A DNA stretch of 64,000 nucleotides, taken from contig JAAFJP010000006.1 of assembly GCA_013298125.1 (NCBI GenBank), positions 1 through 64,000 on the forward strand, read 5' to 3'. This document shows positions 1-8,519 of the stretch, in pieces. The position numbers were made by a program, and so were the translations under genes. The notes below the pieces were generated by a model. The model made no database searches. It was not told the origin of the DNA and saw only the letters and a list, made by a program, of their open reading frames with translations. The stretch's first letter is position 1. The number at the start of each line of letters is the position of its first letter. This stretch comes from Cytophagales bacterium (GTDB lineage Bacteria; Bacteroidota; Bacteroidia; Cytophagales; Spirosomataceae).

Positions 1-55
1 CCACTTTCAGTTAAAATAAAATTGTATTATTCTTAGTTCTATAAAGCGTAAAATG

Positions 56-85
56 AAAAATCCACCCAAAATTGAGTGGATTTTT
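56..85. terminator. Bidirectional hairpin terminator
   Basis: Perfect 10-bp stem (56-65 pairs with 76-85), 10-base loop, with A/T runs on both sides so it can work on either strand. On the minus strand it lies after both the Rpn gene and the small tail gene that follows it, which suggests the two are one transcription unit. Confidence 0.75.
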
Positions 86-123
86 GAAAGCAATATTCTT
101 GAAAAGTAATTTCCAAGGGAAGC

Positions 124-267
124 CTATTTTTTTTGGATGATTTCTTTTACTTTTTTTGAAGGAAGTCCTAACACTTCGGAAATAAATTTTATTTCAAAAC
201 CTTTTTTTAATAGTGCTTTGGTATATCGAAAATTAATTTTTTCAATGATTTGTTGTTCAATTGTCAT
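124..267 (-). CDS. Detached Rpn C-terminal tail homolog, 47 aa (candidate small antitoxin-like protein)
   Basis: ATG at 267, stop TAG at 126-124. It starts 7 bases after the stop of the Rpn nuclease gene and ends before the terminator at 56-85. The 47-residue translation begins MTIEQQIIEK and ends KEIIQKK. It aligns without gaps to the last 52 residues of the upstream Rpn protein, which begin MTIEQQLIEK; I count 24 identities over the first 46 positions. So the variable C-terminal domain is present twice in tandem, once fused to the nuclease and once free. In studied Rpn systems the free C-terminal domain (RpnS) is made from an internal start and blocks the full-length toxin. That this stand-alone copy acts the same way is inference. 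It could instead be a decaying remnant or a spare cassette for tail exchange. Confidence 0.65.
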   Translation of the reverse strand: MTIEQQIIEKINFRYTKALLKKGFEIKFISEVLGLPSKKVKEIIQKK

Positions 268-274
268 CGAAAAA

Positions 275-1168
275 TTATTTAGAAGTTGTCATGATTTTTT
301 GAATAATCTCCTCTACTTTTTGTAAAGGCATTTTGAAAGCATCAGCAATAAAAGTAGCATCCAAACCCTTTTCCCAAAGTCCTTTAATATGGTTAAAAGT
401 ATTTTTTTCGATTAATTGTTGTTCGATAGTCATACCAATATGATTTACATTTTCTGAAACTTCGGTAAATATAGGAGATAAATTTTCATGTGTCAAGTTC
501 AAGGCAGTTTCAATGTACAAAAATACCGTTTTGATAAACTCAATTTGTTTGTCGGAATCTAAACGGTTAAGTTTTTCAGCCCAAAACGAACTTAATTTCA
601 AGAATTCTTCTTCGCTATCATGACTGTGTTTCAACAACATAGCCGTCATACTCAAAAGGATATTTTGAAAATTAGCGATTTGATTATCTTCGATTTTGTC
701 AAGTGTAAAGAGGAGATAATCAAAATCTGGGACGAACTTTTCTAAGGTCGGATGCAAACCTTTGAAATAGCTTTTCATAGATTTGTACTTCCATTTTCCG
801 TTTCCGTGATGAATAATGATTGGAATAATGACTGATAATTTCTTGTTCTGCTTACGTTCTTCCTTCCAAACATTTAGGATATACTGTAAAAGTTGAAGAT
901 GTGGATAGGGTTGCACATAAGATTTATGCTCAAACAAAAGCGTTACCAAGGTCTTTTGACCTGCATATTCTGTTTGATAAACGACATCCGCCAAATATTC
1001 GTCTAATTCTTCATCGGTAAAGGAATCTGTAATTCGTTTGAGGGCAGAGAAATTTAACCTTTCTTTGAGTTCTTCTGGAAAAACTTCTTTGATAAAACTC
1101 TCCGCAACATCCAAGCGAGAGAATGATTCTTTGAAAAATCTATCGTGGGCTTTATTTATTTCATTCAT
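275..1168 (-). CDS. Rpn family recombination-promoting nuclease (PD-(D/E)XK)
   Basis: 297 aa, usual size for the Rpn/YhgA-like family (Transposase_31, PD-(D/E)XK nuclease). The N-terminus carries the family pattern HDRFFKESFS (residues 8-17). Candidate catalytic residues are D61 and the E80-H-K82 triad that follows a beta strand (TLLFEHKSY). The C-terminal 52 residues form a small helical domain starting with an in-frame Met at residue 246 (ATG at 433), matching the position from which Rpn genes are known to make a separate antitoxin, RpnS. Rpn proteins cut DNA, promote RecA-independent recombination and include phage-defence toxins. A second copy of the tail domain follows 7 bases after the stop. 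The gene is divergent from the secreted protein at 1259. Family assignment is confident; defence role is inferred from the family. Confidence 0.88.
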   Translation of the reverse strand: MNEINKAHDRFFKESFSRLDVAESFIKEVFPEELKERLNFSALKRITDSFTDEELDEYLADVVYQTEYAGQKTLVTLLFEHKSYVQPYPHLQLLQYILNVWKEERKQNKKLSVIIPIIIHHGNGKWKYKSMKSYFKGLHPTLEKFVPDFDYLLFTLDKIEDNQIANFQNILLSMTAMLLKHSHDSEEEFLKLSSFWAEKLNRLDSDKQIEFIKTVFLYIETALNLTHENLSPIFTEVSENVNHIGMTIEQQLIEKNTFNHIKGLWEKGLDATFIADAFKMPLQKVEEIIQKIMTTSK

Positions 1169-1258
1169 CTGATTGTGATTAGGCAGTAAATTTCCAATTA
1201 AATCGTTTATCTTGCAGGTCGAAATCTATATTCTTGGCAAAATTATTATCAAAATAAT

Positions 1259-2188
1259 ATGAATTTTTTAAAAACATTTAAGCTACTTTTTATTATGTTT
1301 TTCTGTTTTTACTTTTCAATAGTTAATGCACAAAAAGTAAGAAAAAACTTTGCTATTCAATACTTTACTTTTAACAGTGAAAATGACACACTTTTAAGTG
1401 AAACACATAAATATGAATTTGATTTAAAAGGCAATGAGATAAGTATGCTTATTCTTTCTAAAAAGGATACAAATAGAAAAATTCTAAATTACTATGATAA
1501 TCTGAACAGGAAAATCAAAGTTAATATATTTGGACAAAACAATAATGGAAAATTAGGATTTAGATATACTGAGATTTTAAAGTATGATCTGACAGGTAAT
1601 ATAATTGAATTCAAACGAATTCCACTTGAAAAGAATAATTACTTAAATCAACCATTTATCTCTGAAAAATATGTCTATAATTTAAGAAATAAATTAGTTT
1701 TTAAATCAAGATGTGAAGGTGATAACAACAAGATTTGTAAAAATGATTCGCTTTTTTATGATAAAAATAACGTGTTAGTGAAAGAATTGAATGAAAATTC
1801 TAAAACAACATATGAATATGATAGTATGGGAAATAAAAAATTAGAATTGTATTTTGGGTATAATTTGGTGAAATCTGCAAAAATGGAGTACGCTTATGAT
1901 AAAAAAAATCAAAAGACCAGTTTTACAATGTATGATTATTTACAACTAAATGATTCTTGGCAAGAAAGAGTAAGAGATGAGTATGAGTATGATGGTTTAG
2001 GGAATATTGTTAAGGAAATAAATTTTGTTTGGGACTATGGGCTAAGCCTTTGGAAAGCCAAATTTAAAAGTGAATTTATTTTTAATTTACAAAATGAAAT
2101 TATTAAAAGGTTTTGGTACATAAATGATTTAGATGAAGGTATTAAATGGAAAATTCGTCAAAAGGGATATTATTTATACCTAAACTAA
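1259..2188 (+). CDS. Secreted protein with YD-repeat-like strands, function unknown
   Basis: 309 aa with a clear signal peptide (hydrophobic core about residues 8-22, cleavage near VNAQ). The mature part is built of short beta-strand units. Several contain Y-x-Y/F-D-x-x-G-N patterns, for example YEYDSMGNK and YEYDGLGNIV, resembling the YD repeats of Rhs/teneurin-like proteins, but they are few and degenerate and no toxin domain follows. Two cysteines (RCEGDNNKICK) could form a disulfide. Probably periplasmic or surface located. It is 25 bases upstream of the VWA gene on the same strand. I cannot assign a function. Confidence 0.7.
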   Translation: MNFLKTFKLLFIMFFCFYFSIVNAQKVRKNFAIQYFTFNSENDTLLSETHKYEFDLKGNEISMLILSKKDTNRKILNYYDNLNRKIKVNIFGQNNNGKLGFRYTEILKYDLTGNIIEFKRIPLEKNNYLNQPFISEKYVYNLRNKLVFKSRCEGDNNKICKNDSLFYDKNNVLVKELNENSKTTYEYDSMGNKKLELYFGYNLVKSAKMEYAYDKKNQKTSFTMYDYLQLNDSWQERVRDEYEYDGLGNIVKEINFVWDYGLSLWKAKFKSEFIFNLQNEIIKRFWYINDLDEGIKWKIRQKGYYLYLN

Positions 2189-2213
2189 ACAACTTTAAAT
2201 ACTAATATCAAAT

Positions 2214-3413
2214 ATGTTCCTCGACTTCTTTTTATATCTCAAACAAAACAAACTCCCCGTCACCATCACGGAATATCTGACGCTTTTGGAAGCATTGGAT
2301 CAAGACGTTGTGGAGTATGATACCACCGATTTTTATTATTTGAGTAAAACTGTCTTTGTCAAAAATGAGATATTTTTAGACCGTTATGATGTTTTATTTG
2401 GGCAATATTTTAAGGATGTTTCTAAGATTGGGGCAGAGCTATTTGCCTTAATTCCAGAGGATTGGCTCAAAAATAAATTAGATAGAGAGTTTTCTGAGGA
2501 AGAAAAAGCCAAGATTGAGGCAATGGGCGGTTTAGACAAATTATTAGACCGTTTGAAGGAATTATTTGAAGAACAAAAAGAACGTCACGAAGGAGGGAAT
2601 AAATGGATTGGAACGGGCGGAACTTCCCCTTTTGGTAATAATGGCTACAATCCAGAAGGCATAAAAATTGGCAATAATAAATCGGGCGGACAGCGAAGTG
2701 CCGTAAAAGTTTGGGAAGACCGAGAATTTCAAAATTACGATGACGACCTCGAACTCAATACTCGAAATATCAAAATGGCATTACGTCGCCTACGGATTCT
2801 CACTCGTGAGGGCGTAGAAGATGAGTTAGATTTAGAAGGAACAATTCAAGAAACCTCTCGAAATGCAGGGCTCTTGGATATAAAAATGCAGGCAACCAAG
2901 AAGAATAAAGTGAAGGTTTTGTTATTGTTGGATGTTGGTGGTTCGATGGATGAACACATAGAATTATGCTCTGAGTTGTTTTCAGCTGCAAAATATCAAT
3001 TCAAAAACATTGAGCATTTGTATTTTCATAACTGTATTTATGAAACACTTTGGAAAGATAACGAACGCCGTGGAGATAGAATTTCGACTTGGGAAGTTTT
3101 GCATAAATATAATAACGATTGGAAAATCATCATCGTGGGTGATGCCTCAATGGCAACTTATGAATTGACTTCACCAAGAGGAAGCATCGAACATTATAAC
3201 GAAGAATCAGGCTTGGCTTGGCTTCATAAAATGAGTGGACATTTTCCGAATTTAGTTTGGCTAAACCCTACAACCTCAGGTTATTGGCAATATACCCAAA
3301 GCATAAAAATCATCAGAGACTGGACAGAGAATCGAATGTTTCCATTAACAATTTCTGGAATAACGCAGGCGATGAAGTGCTTGAAGAATAGTAAAGTTAG
3401 ATATGAAGTGTAA
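2214..3413 (+). CDS. CoxE-like VWA domain protein
   Basis: 399 aa. The N-terminal part (about 1-120) is the helical region typical of CoxE/YehP-like VWA proteins, followed by a Gly/Asn-rich linker (about 126-160) and a von Willebrand A domain. The metal site (MIDAS) is visible as D240-V-G-G-S244, the DxGxS variant common in this family. No signal peptide or membrane segment, so it is probably cytoplasmic. Proteins of this type usually act with a MoxR-type AAA+ ATPase as a chaperone pair for metal-cofactor or complex assembly. No such ATPase lies next to it here. The stop codon forms the edge of an inverted repeat (3411-3476). Confidence 0.8.
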   Translation: MFLDFFLYLKQNKLPVTITEYLTLLEALDQDVVEYDTTDFYYLSKTVFVKNEIFLDRYDVLFGQYFKDVSKIGAELFALIPEDWLKNKLDREFSEEEKAKIEAMGGLDKLLDRLKELFEEQKERHEGGNKWIGTGGTSPFGNNGYNPEGIKIGNNKSGGQRSAVKVWEDREFQNYDDDLELNTRNIKMALRRLRILTREGVEDELDLEGTIQETSRNAGLLDIKMQATKKNKVKVLLLLDVGGSMDEHIELCSELFSAAKYQFKNIEHLYFHNCIYETLWKDNERRGDRISTWEVLHKYNNDWKIIIVGDASMATYELTSPRGSIEHYNEESGLAWLHKMSGHFPNLVWLNPTTSGYWQYTQSIKIIRDWTENRMFPLTISGITQAMKCLKNSKVRYEV

Positions 3414-3476
3414 CACGATGCTTCCGCATCGGTCATTATTTAAAAATATTTTATCCGATGCGGAAGCATCGGGTTA
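3411..3476. repeat. Intergenic inverted repeat, 22-bp arms
   Basis: Arms 3411-3432 and 3455-3476 pair with one mismatch around a 22-base AT-rich loop; inner core CGATGCTTCCGCATCGG. The left arm contains the TAA stop of the VWA gene, and the right arm ends 6 bases before the rsmE start. Confidence 0.85.
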
Positions 3477-3482
3477 CAGTTG

Positions 3483-4187
3483 ATGAACATTTTTTACGAA
3501 ACAAATATAAAAGAAACTTTACGTCTTAACGAAGAAGAATCTCGTCATGCAGTGAAGGTTTTGAGGCTTTCGGCAGGAGATTTGCTTTATGTAGTTGATG
3601 GGCGAGGAGGTTTTTATAAATGTCAAGTCAAAACACCGCACGATAAAAAATGTGAAGTTAAAATCGTAGAAGAAACCCAAAATTATGGGCTTCGAGATTA
3701 TTATATTCACTTAATCATCGCTCCAACCAAAAATTTAGATAGAATCGAATGGATGTTTGAAAAGTGTGTAGAGATTGGCATTAATGAAATTTCTTTTATC
3801 CAAACTCGTTATTCTGAAAGGAAAGAAATCAAAACGGTCAGAATTGAAAGAATCGTCATCGGGGCGATGAAACAATCTTTGAAAGCCTTTCTTCCAAAAA
3901 TAAACGAGATGATTTCATGGAAAGAATTTTTGAAGAAAGATTATTCAGAAAATTTCAAGATGATTGCACATTTGGAGGAAGGAAATCGAAAATTGATTCA
4001 TCAAATTGCTGAACCAAAATCAAAATATGCTATTCTGATTGGCCCAGAGGGTGATTTTTCACCAGAAGAAATTAATCAAGCACTCGAAAAAGGTTTTGTT
4101 CCTGTAACTTTGGGCGAAAGTCGCCTAAGAACAGAAACGGCTGGATTGGTGGCTTGTCATGCTTTAAATATTATTAATCAATTATGA
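3483..4187 (+). CDS. 16S rRNA (uracil-1498-N3)-methyltransferase RsmE
   Basis: About 234 aa. RsmE transfers a methyl group from SAM to N3 of U1498 in 16S rRNA; it is a SPOUT-fold (knotted) enzyme. Diagnostic C-terminal motifs are GPEGDFSPEEI and LGESRLRTETAGL, which make the SAM-binding knot. The N-terminal part is the PUA-like RNA-binding domain (SRHAVKVLRL). An in-frame TTG precedes the ATG at 3483; I chose the ATG because the protein then starts MNIFYE, as family members do. Its TGA overlaps the ATG of the next gene by four bases (ATGA), indicating translational coupling. Confidence 0.93.
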   Translation: MNIFYETNIKETLRLNEEESRHAVKVLRLSAGDLLYVVDGRGGFYKCQVKTPHDKKCEVKIVEETQNYGLRDYYIHLIIAPTKNLDRIEWMFEKCVEIGINEISFIQTRYSERKEIKTVRIERIVIGAMKQSLKAFLPKINEMISWKEFLKKDYSENFKMIAHLEEGNRKLIHQIAEPKSKYAILIGPEGDFSPEEINQALEKGFVPVTLGESRLRTETAGLVACHALNIINQL

Positions 4188-4933
4188 AAAAGGGATTAGG
4201 GATTAGAGAAAAAGGGATTTGGGGTTGGGGATTAGGTGAGAACTTAACTTCCCGAAAGTTTCAAACTTTCGGGAAGTTCTTGACGGCGATATTTTTCATA
4301 TTACTCATTGCTCGGAGTACACAAATAAAAGCTCAATCCTCCTTCAAAATCGCCAAAATGAAATATGGTGGTGGAGGAGATTGGTATTGCAATAAAACCT
4401 CTTTGGGAAATCTTATTAAGTTCTGCAACAGCAACTTACGAACTAATATTTCGCCAGAAGAAGACATTGTTGAGCCATCGAGTCCTGAGATTTTTACCTA
4501 TCCATTTGTACATTTGACGGGTCATGGTAACATTGTTTTTACAGAATCTGAGGCTTTGAATCTTCGTAAATACCTGATTGGAGGAGGATTTCTTCATGCA
4601 GACGACAATTATGGTCTGGATAAATTTTTGAGAAGAGAAATGAAAAAGGTTTTTCCTGAACTCAATTTTATAGAATTGCCTTTCAATCATCCAATCTATT
4701 CTCAAAAGTTCAAATTCACCAACGGCTTGCCCAAAATTCACGAACACGACAACAAACCTCCGCAGGGCTTTGGACTAATTTATGAAGGTCGTTTGGTTTG
4801 TTTTTATAGTTATGAATGCGATTTAGGAAATGGTTGGGAAGACCAATCTGTTCACAACGACCCTGATGTAATTCGTCAAAAAGCCTTACAAATGGGAGCA
4901 AATTTGGTTTCCTATGCTTTAACTACCTTTTAA
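4184..4933 (+). CDS. DUF4159 domain secreted protein with repeat-derived N-terminus
   Basis: 249 aa if started at the ATG overlapping rsmE. The conserved DUF4159 domain begins near KMKYGGGGDWY and includes the LTGHGN, GGGFLHADD and ELPFNHPIY patterns; the fold is glutamine-amidotransferase-like, without a known activity. A signal peptide (AIFFILLIARSTQIKAQ) starts only at about residue 35. The first 32 codons are unusual: G-rich tandem AGGGATT-like units, then a perfect 33-base palindrome (4246-4278). An in-frame TTG at 4280, immediately after the palindrome, would give a normal signal peptide. I infer that a palindromic element landed at the 5' end and either extended the protein or displaced the original start. 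Confidence 0.82.
   Translation: MKKGLGIREKGIWGWGLGENLTSRKFQTFGKFLTAIFFILLIARSTQIKAQSSFKIAKMKYGGGGDWYCNKTSLGNLIKFCNSNLRTNISPEEDIVEPSSPEIFTYPFVHLTGHGNIVFTESEALNLRKYLIGGGFLHADDNYGLDKFLRREMKKVFPELNFIELPFNHPIYSQKFKFTNGLPKIHEHDNKPPQGFGLIYEGRLVCFYSYECDLGNGWEDQSVHNDPDVIRQKALQMGANLVSYALTTF
4246..4278. repeat. Perfect palindrome inside a coding 5' end
   Basis: Arms 4246-4261 and 4263-4278 are perfectly complementary (16 bp) around a single base; core TTCCCGAAAGTTT. It lies within the reading frame of the DUF4159 gene and is preceded by short G-rich tandem units. Confidence 0.85.
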
Positions 4934-5023
4934 AGCCTTCATTTGTCAGAATAAATACAATAATTCAAACAATTAGCGGTACAAACTGTATTTTTGTAAG
5001 ACATTAAACAACAATCTAAATAT

Positions 5024-5788
5024 ATGCAATTAGTATTGCCCGCATTCATTATTCACTGGTACTTATCTTTATTCAGTCAAACCTTTTTTTTACATCGTTA
5101 TTCGGCTCACAAGATGTTTACGATGAATAAATTTTGGGAAAAATTCTTTTATATCCTCACGTACATTTCGCAAGGCTCATCGTACCTGAGTCCTCGTGCC
5201 TATGCGATTTTGCACCGTATGCACCATGCGTTTAGTGATACCGAGAAAGACCCACATTCTCCTCATTTTTCAAATAATGTTTTTGCAATGATGTGGAAAA
5301 CTAAAGATATTTACAATGCTCTAATCAACGCAAAAAACAAGGTGGAAGAGCGTTTTGACCACAATTATCCATTTTCAGCAACTATCGAAAAATTGGGAGA
5401 CCACTGGGTTTCAAGAATTGGTTGGGGAGTGGCTTATGTAGTTTTTTATATCGTAGCCTTCGTTTATTTTGATATGCACTGGGCATTTTTCTTTTTGTTA
5501 CCGATTCATTTTTTGATGGGACCTGTTCATGGTGCTATCGTAAATTGGTCTGGACATAAATACGGATATCAAAATCACGATAATAACGATAAATCTAAAA
5601 ATTCATTGATTTTTGACTTTTTGATGATGGGTGAATTATTCCAGAACAATCATCACAAATTACCAAATAGTATGAATTTTGCTTCAAAGTGGTACGAATT
5701 TGACCCAACTTATCCAGTGATTAAATTATTAACTTGGATGAGAATCATAAAACCAAATTTGAGTAAACCTGCAAATTCAGAATTTTAG
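5024..5788 (+). CDS. Acyl-CoA / fatty acid desaturase (delta-9 type)
   Basis: 254 aa integral membrane di-iron desaturase, which introduces a double bond into saturated fatty acyl chains for membrane fluidity. Histidine boxes: H24-RYSA-H29, HRMHH around residues 64-68, and QNNHH near the C-terminus. The third box has Gln where animal enzymes have His; to my knowledge the GE-x-FQNNHHK form is a regular subfamily variant rather than a defect. Hydrophobic segments lie at about 3-23, 42-55 and two near 125-160. The upstream gap holds a TATTTTTG at 4989 that could be a -7 element, but no good -33 element is visible. Confidence 0.87.
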   Translation: MQLVLPAFIIHWYLSLFSQTFFLHRYSAHKMFTMNKFWEKFFYILTYISQGSSYLSPRAYAILHRMHHAFSDTEKDPHSPHFSNNVFAMMWKTKDIYNALINAKNKVEERFDHNYPFSATIEKLGDHWVSRIGWGVAYVVFYIVAFVYFDMHWAFFFLLPIHFLMGPVHGAIVNWSGHKYGYQNHDNNDKSKNSLIFDFLMMGELFQNNHHKLPNSMNFASKWYEFDPTYPVIKLLTWMRIIKPNLSKPANSEF

Positions 5789-5802
5789 AAACTATAATTT
5801 GC

Positions 5803-5843
5803 AAAAATAAGCCTCGAAGAAAATTTCTTCGAGGCTTATTTTT
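5803..5843. terminator. Bidirectional terminator between convergent genes
   Basis: 20-bp perfect stem (5803-5822 / 5824-5843) with GCCTCGAAGAAA core and A/T flanks, between the converging desaturase and E2 genes. Confidence 0.9.
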
Positions 5844-5853
5844 TAGATACATT

Positions 5854-7137
5854 TTACAACACTCTATCCAATGCAAAACCCTCCAAATAATCCGAAACAC
5901 GTTTTACAAATTGCCCACCCAAAGACCCATCAACCACCCGATGGTCATACGAATGTGAAATGAACATTTTTTGACGAATTCCTAATAAATCTCCTTGCGG
6001 CGTTTCAATTACGGCAGGTTTTTTCTGAATTGCTCCGAATGCCAAAATTGCTACTTGTGGTTGCATGATGATAGGCGTACCCATGATATTTCCGAATGTG
6101 CCAATGTTTGAAAATGAGTACGTTCCGCCCTCTAAATCCTCAGGTTTTAGCTTGTTTTCTCTGGCTCGTTTGGTTAAATCATTTATCTTTTTAGTCAATC
6201 CAACTAAATCATATTGGTCGGCATTGTGAACGACTGGCACAATCAAATTTCCACTTGGTAAGGCAACAGCCATTCCAATATTAATATTTGCTTTTACAAT
6301 TATTTTATCACCATCCACAGAGGCATTGATTTGTGGAAAATCTTTAATTGCTTTCGCTATTGCCTCTACCAAAATAGGGGTGTAGGTAATATTTTCACCG
6401 TATTGTTTTTTGAAAGAATCCTTGATATTATTTCTCCAAATTGCTGCATTTGTCATGTCAGTTTCTACAAAAGAAGTAACATGAGGGGCTACTCTAACAG
6501 ATTCAACCATTCTATCCGCAATCATTCTCCGCATTCTATCCATCTGGATAATTTCGTCGTTTCCAGAAATAATCACTGGTTTTGCTTTGATTTCTGGCTT
6601 AACAACTTGTGGGGTTATGTTTGAGCGATTTTCTAAAAATGAAAAAATATCGTTCTTCGTAACACGCCCATCAGCCCCTGAACCTTTAATGGATTCTAAT
6701 TCAGCATTTGATATATTTTCTTCTTTACAAATACTCAAAACCAGCGGTGAATAAAATCTTGAACCTTCTGAATTTGAGGATATTACAGGAGGAATTGGGT
6801 CAATATTTATTCCCGTTAAAACCTTTATCTCTTCAATTTTCTGAGTTAGTTTTTCAGAAACTTGATTAGGTTTTGGTAAATCACTACTTTCTTCCCCATC
6901 CGTTTGGATAATGCAAACAGGCTTCCCGATTTCAGCAACTTCACCTTCTTGTACGAGTATTTCCGTCAGAATGCCCGTATGTGAGGAAGGAACTTCTGTA
7001 TCAATTTTATCAGTGGCTACTTCCAATAAATACTCATCGGATTCTACTTTATCACCAACATTTTTCAACCACTTCAAAACAGTGGCTTCCATAATGCTTT
7101 CACCCATTTTGGGCATTATCATTTCGATTAAAGACAT
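5854..7137 (-). CDS. 2-oxo acid dehydrogenase complex E2 (dihydrolipoamide acyltransferase)
   Basis: 427 aa. Order: lipoyl domain (1-80, lipoylation Lys44 in ATDKIDTEV), linker, peripheral subunit-binding domain (about 125-170, SGADGRVTKNDI), then the catalytic acyltransferase domain with the active-site motif HSYDHRVVDG near the C-terminus. E2 moves the acyl group from lipoamide to CoA. A single lipoyl domain and the sequence style fit a pyruvate or branched-chain complex; which one cannot be decided because E1 and E3 genes are not adjacent. It follows cinA by 27 bases on the same strand. Confidence 0.9.
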   Translation of the reverse strand: MSLIEMIMPKMGESIMEATVLKWLKNVGDKVESDEYLLEVATDKIDTEVPSSHTGILTEILVQEGEVAEIGKPVCIIQTDGEESSDLPKPNQVSEKLTQKIEEIKVLTGINIDPIPPVISSNSEGSRFYSPLVLSICKEENISNAELESIKGSGADGRVTKNDIFSFLENRSNITPQVVKPEIKAKPVIISGNDEIIQMDRMRRMIADRMVESVRVAPHVTSFVETDMTNAAIWRNNIKDSFKKQYGENITYTPILVEAIAKAIKDFPQINASVDGDKIIVKANINIGMAVALPSGNLIVPVVHNADQYDLVGLTKKINDLTKRARENKLKPEDLEGGTYSFSNIGTFGNIMGTPIIMQPQVAILAFGAIQKKPAVIETPQGDLLGIRQKMFISHSYDHRVVDGSLGGQFVKRVSDYLEGFALDRVL

Positions 7138-7164
7138 ATAGTATTTATAAATTCTGTTTGTTGA

Positions 7165-8403
7165 TTACCCAATAATTTTTCTTAAGATATTCAAAATATT
7201 CATCGCTGTTAGATGGATATTTTGTTCTCTAAAACCTCCCAAAGTCAGTTTTTTAGTTATCGTCTCTGTTTCTGTGGCTATGGCTATCCAAATTGTCCCT
7301 ACGGGTTTTTCGGGTGTACCTCCATTGGGTCCTGCGATGCCACTGGTTGCTAATCCGTAAGTTGTACCTAATTTTTTCCTTACATTTTCAGCCATTTCTC
7401 TAATTGTTTCTTCCGAAACAGCTCCATGTTTTTTTAAAGTTTCAGGATTGACATTCAACTGAGAGATTTTAACTGAATTATCATAAGCCAAAACCCCACC
7501 CATGAAGTACGCAGAACTACCTGACACTTTCGTGAATTGATGCCCTAAATACCCACCTGTACAACTTTCTGCAACTGAAATAGTTTGTTCTTTTTGGGTT
7601 AAAGTTCTACCAATTACTTCTTCTAATTCCTCATTTCCATAGCCGTACACGTATTCTTTAATAGTTGGAAATACTCTATTAAATTGTTCTTCTACTTCTT
7701 TTTCGATGGTTTTTAAATCTTCTCCGAAACCTGTTAGCCTCAATCTTACACTTCCCATTGAAGGTAAATAGGCTAATTTTATATTGTCTGGTAAGGCATC
7801 TTCCCAAACATCAATCAACTCAGCTAACGTTGATTCACCAATGCCAATTGTTCTAATAACTTTATGAAAAATAACGGGTGTTTTGAAATGCTCTTGGAGT
7901 TTTGGTAAAATTGAAAGGGTCATTAGACCCTTCATCTCGTAAGGAACACCTGGTAATGATACATAAATTGTTCCTTCGAAATCAAACCACATACCTGGGG
8001 CAGTCCCCATTGTATTCTGAATGTAAGTGGCATTGGACGGTAATTGATACTGACTTTTATTTGTTTCAGACAAAACAAAGTTCCTTTTTTGGAAATATGC
8101 AATTACATCAATCTGGGCTTGTGGGTGGTCAATTAGTTCTGAGTTAAAATATTTACAAAAAGTTTTTTTCGTAATATCATCTTTTGTTGGTCCTAACCCT
8201 CCCGTCACAATTACAACATCAGCACGTTTTGAAGATTCAGTAAAAATATCTAAAATTGCCTCTTCTGAATCACCTACCGATGATTTCCTGACCGTTTTTA
8301 TGCCAATTTTATCCAATTCAGCACTAATCCATTGAGTGTTTGTATCCGTAATTTGACCATAAAGAATTTCATCCCCAATCGTAATTATCTCAGCTCGTAT
8401 CAT
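7165..8403 (-). CDS. CinA (competence/damage-inducible protein A, NMN deamidase / ADP-ribose pyrophosphatase)
   Basis: 412 aa, full-length two-domain form. The N-terminal molybdopterin-binding-like COG1058 domain shows IGDEILYGQ and TGGLGPTKDD; the C-terminal PncC domain has AESCTGGYLG and SGIAGPNGG. CinA proteins recycle pyridine nucleotides by deamidating nicotinamide mononucleotide and cleaving ADP-ribose. Start ATG at 8403. It sits upstream of the E2 gene with a 27-base gap, so the two may be cotranscribed. Confidence 0.94.
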   Translation of the reverse strand: MIRAEIITIGDEILYGQITDTNTQWISAELDKIGIKTVRKSSVGDSEEAILDIFTESSKRADVVIVTGGLGPTKDDITKKTFCKYFNSELIDHPQAQIDVIAYFQKRNFVLSETNKSQYQLPSNATYIQNTMGTAPGMWFDFEGTIYVSLPGVPYEMKGLMTLSILPKLQEHFKTPVIFHKVIRTIGIGESTLAELIDVWEDALPDNIKLAYLPSMGSVRLRLTGFGEDLKTIEKEVEEQFNRVFPTIKEYVYGYGNEELEEVIGRTLTQKEQTISVAESCTGGYLGHQFTKVSGSSAYFMGGVLAYDNSVKISQLNVNPETLKKHGAVSEETIREMAENVRKKLGTTYGLATSGIAGPNGGTPEKPVGTIWIAIATETETITKKLTLGGFREQNIHLTAMNILNILRKIIG

Positions 8404-8519
8404 TTTTTCATATAATTTTACCCAAAATTACACAATTTGAAGAGTTTTATCGTTTAATCAGAAATGACATTTTAATTTTTTTTCGTCTTAATAATAAATT
8501 AACTAAACAATCACTAAAA

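Noticed and set aside
137-325. Forward open frame opposite the Rpn tail
   Set aside because: Lies antisense to the free tail and the end of the Rpn gene, which have clear homology to each other. The forward translation has no recognisable pattern.
5640-5680. Broken third histidine box of the desaturase (QNNHH)
   Set aside because: The Gln form is, to my knowledge, typical of a Bacteroidota subfamily, so not evidence of inactivity.
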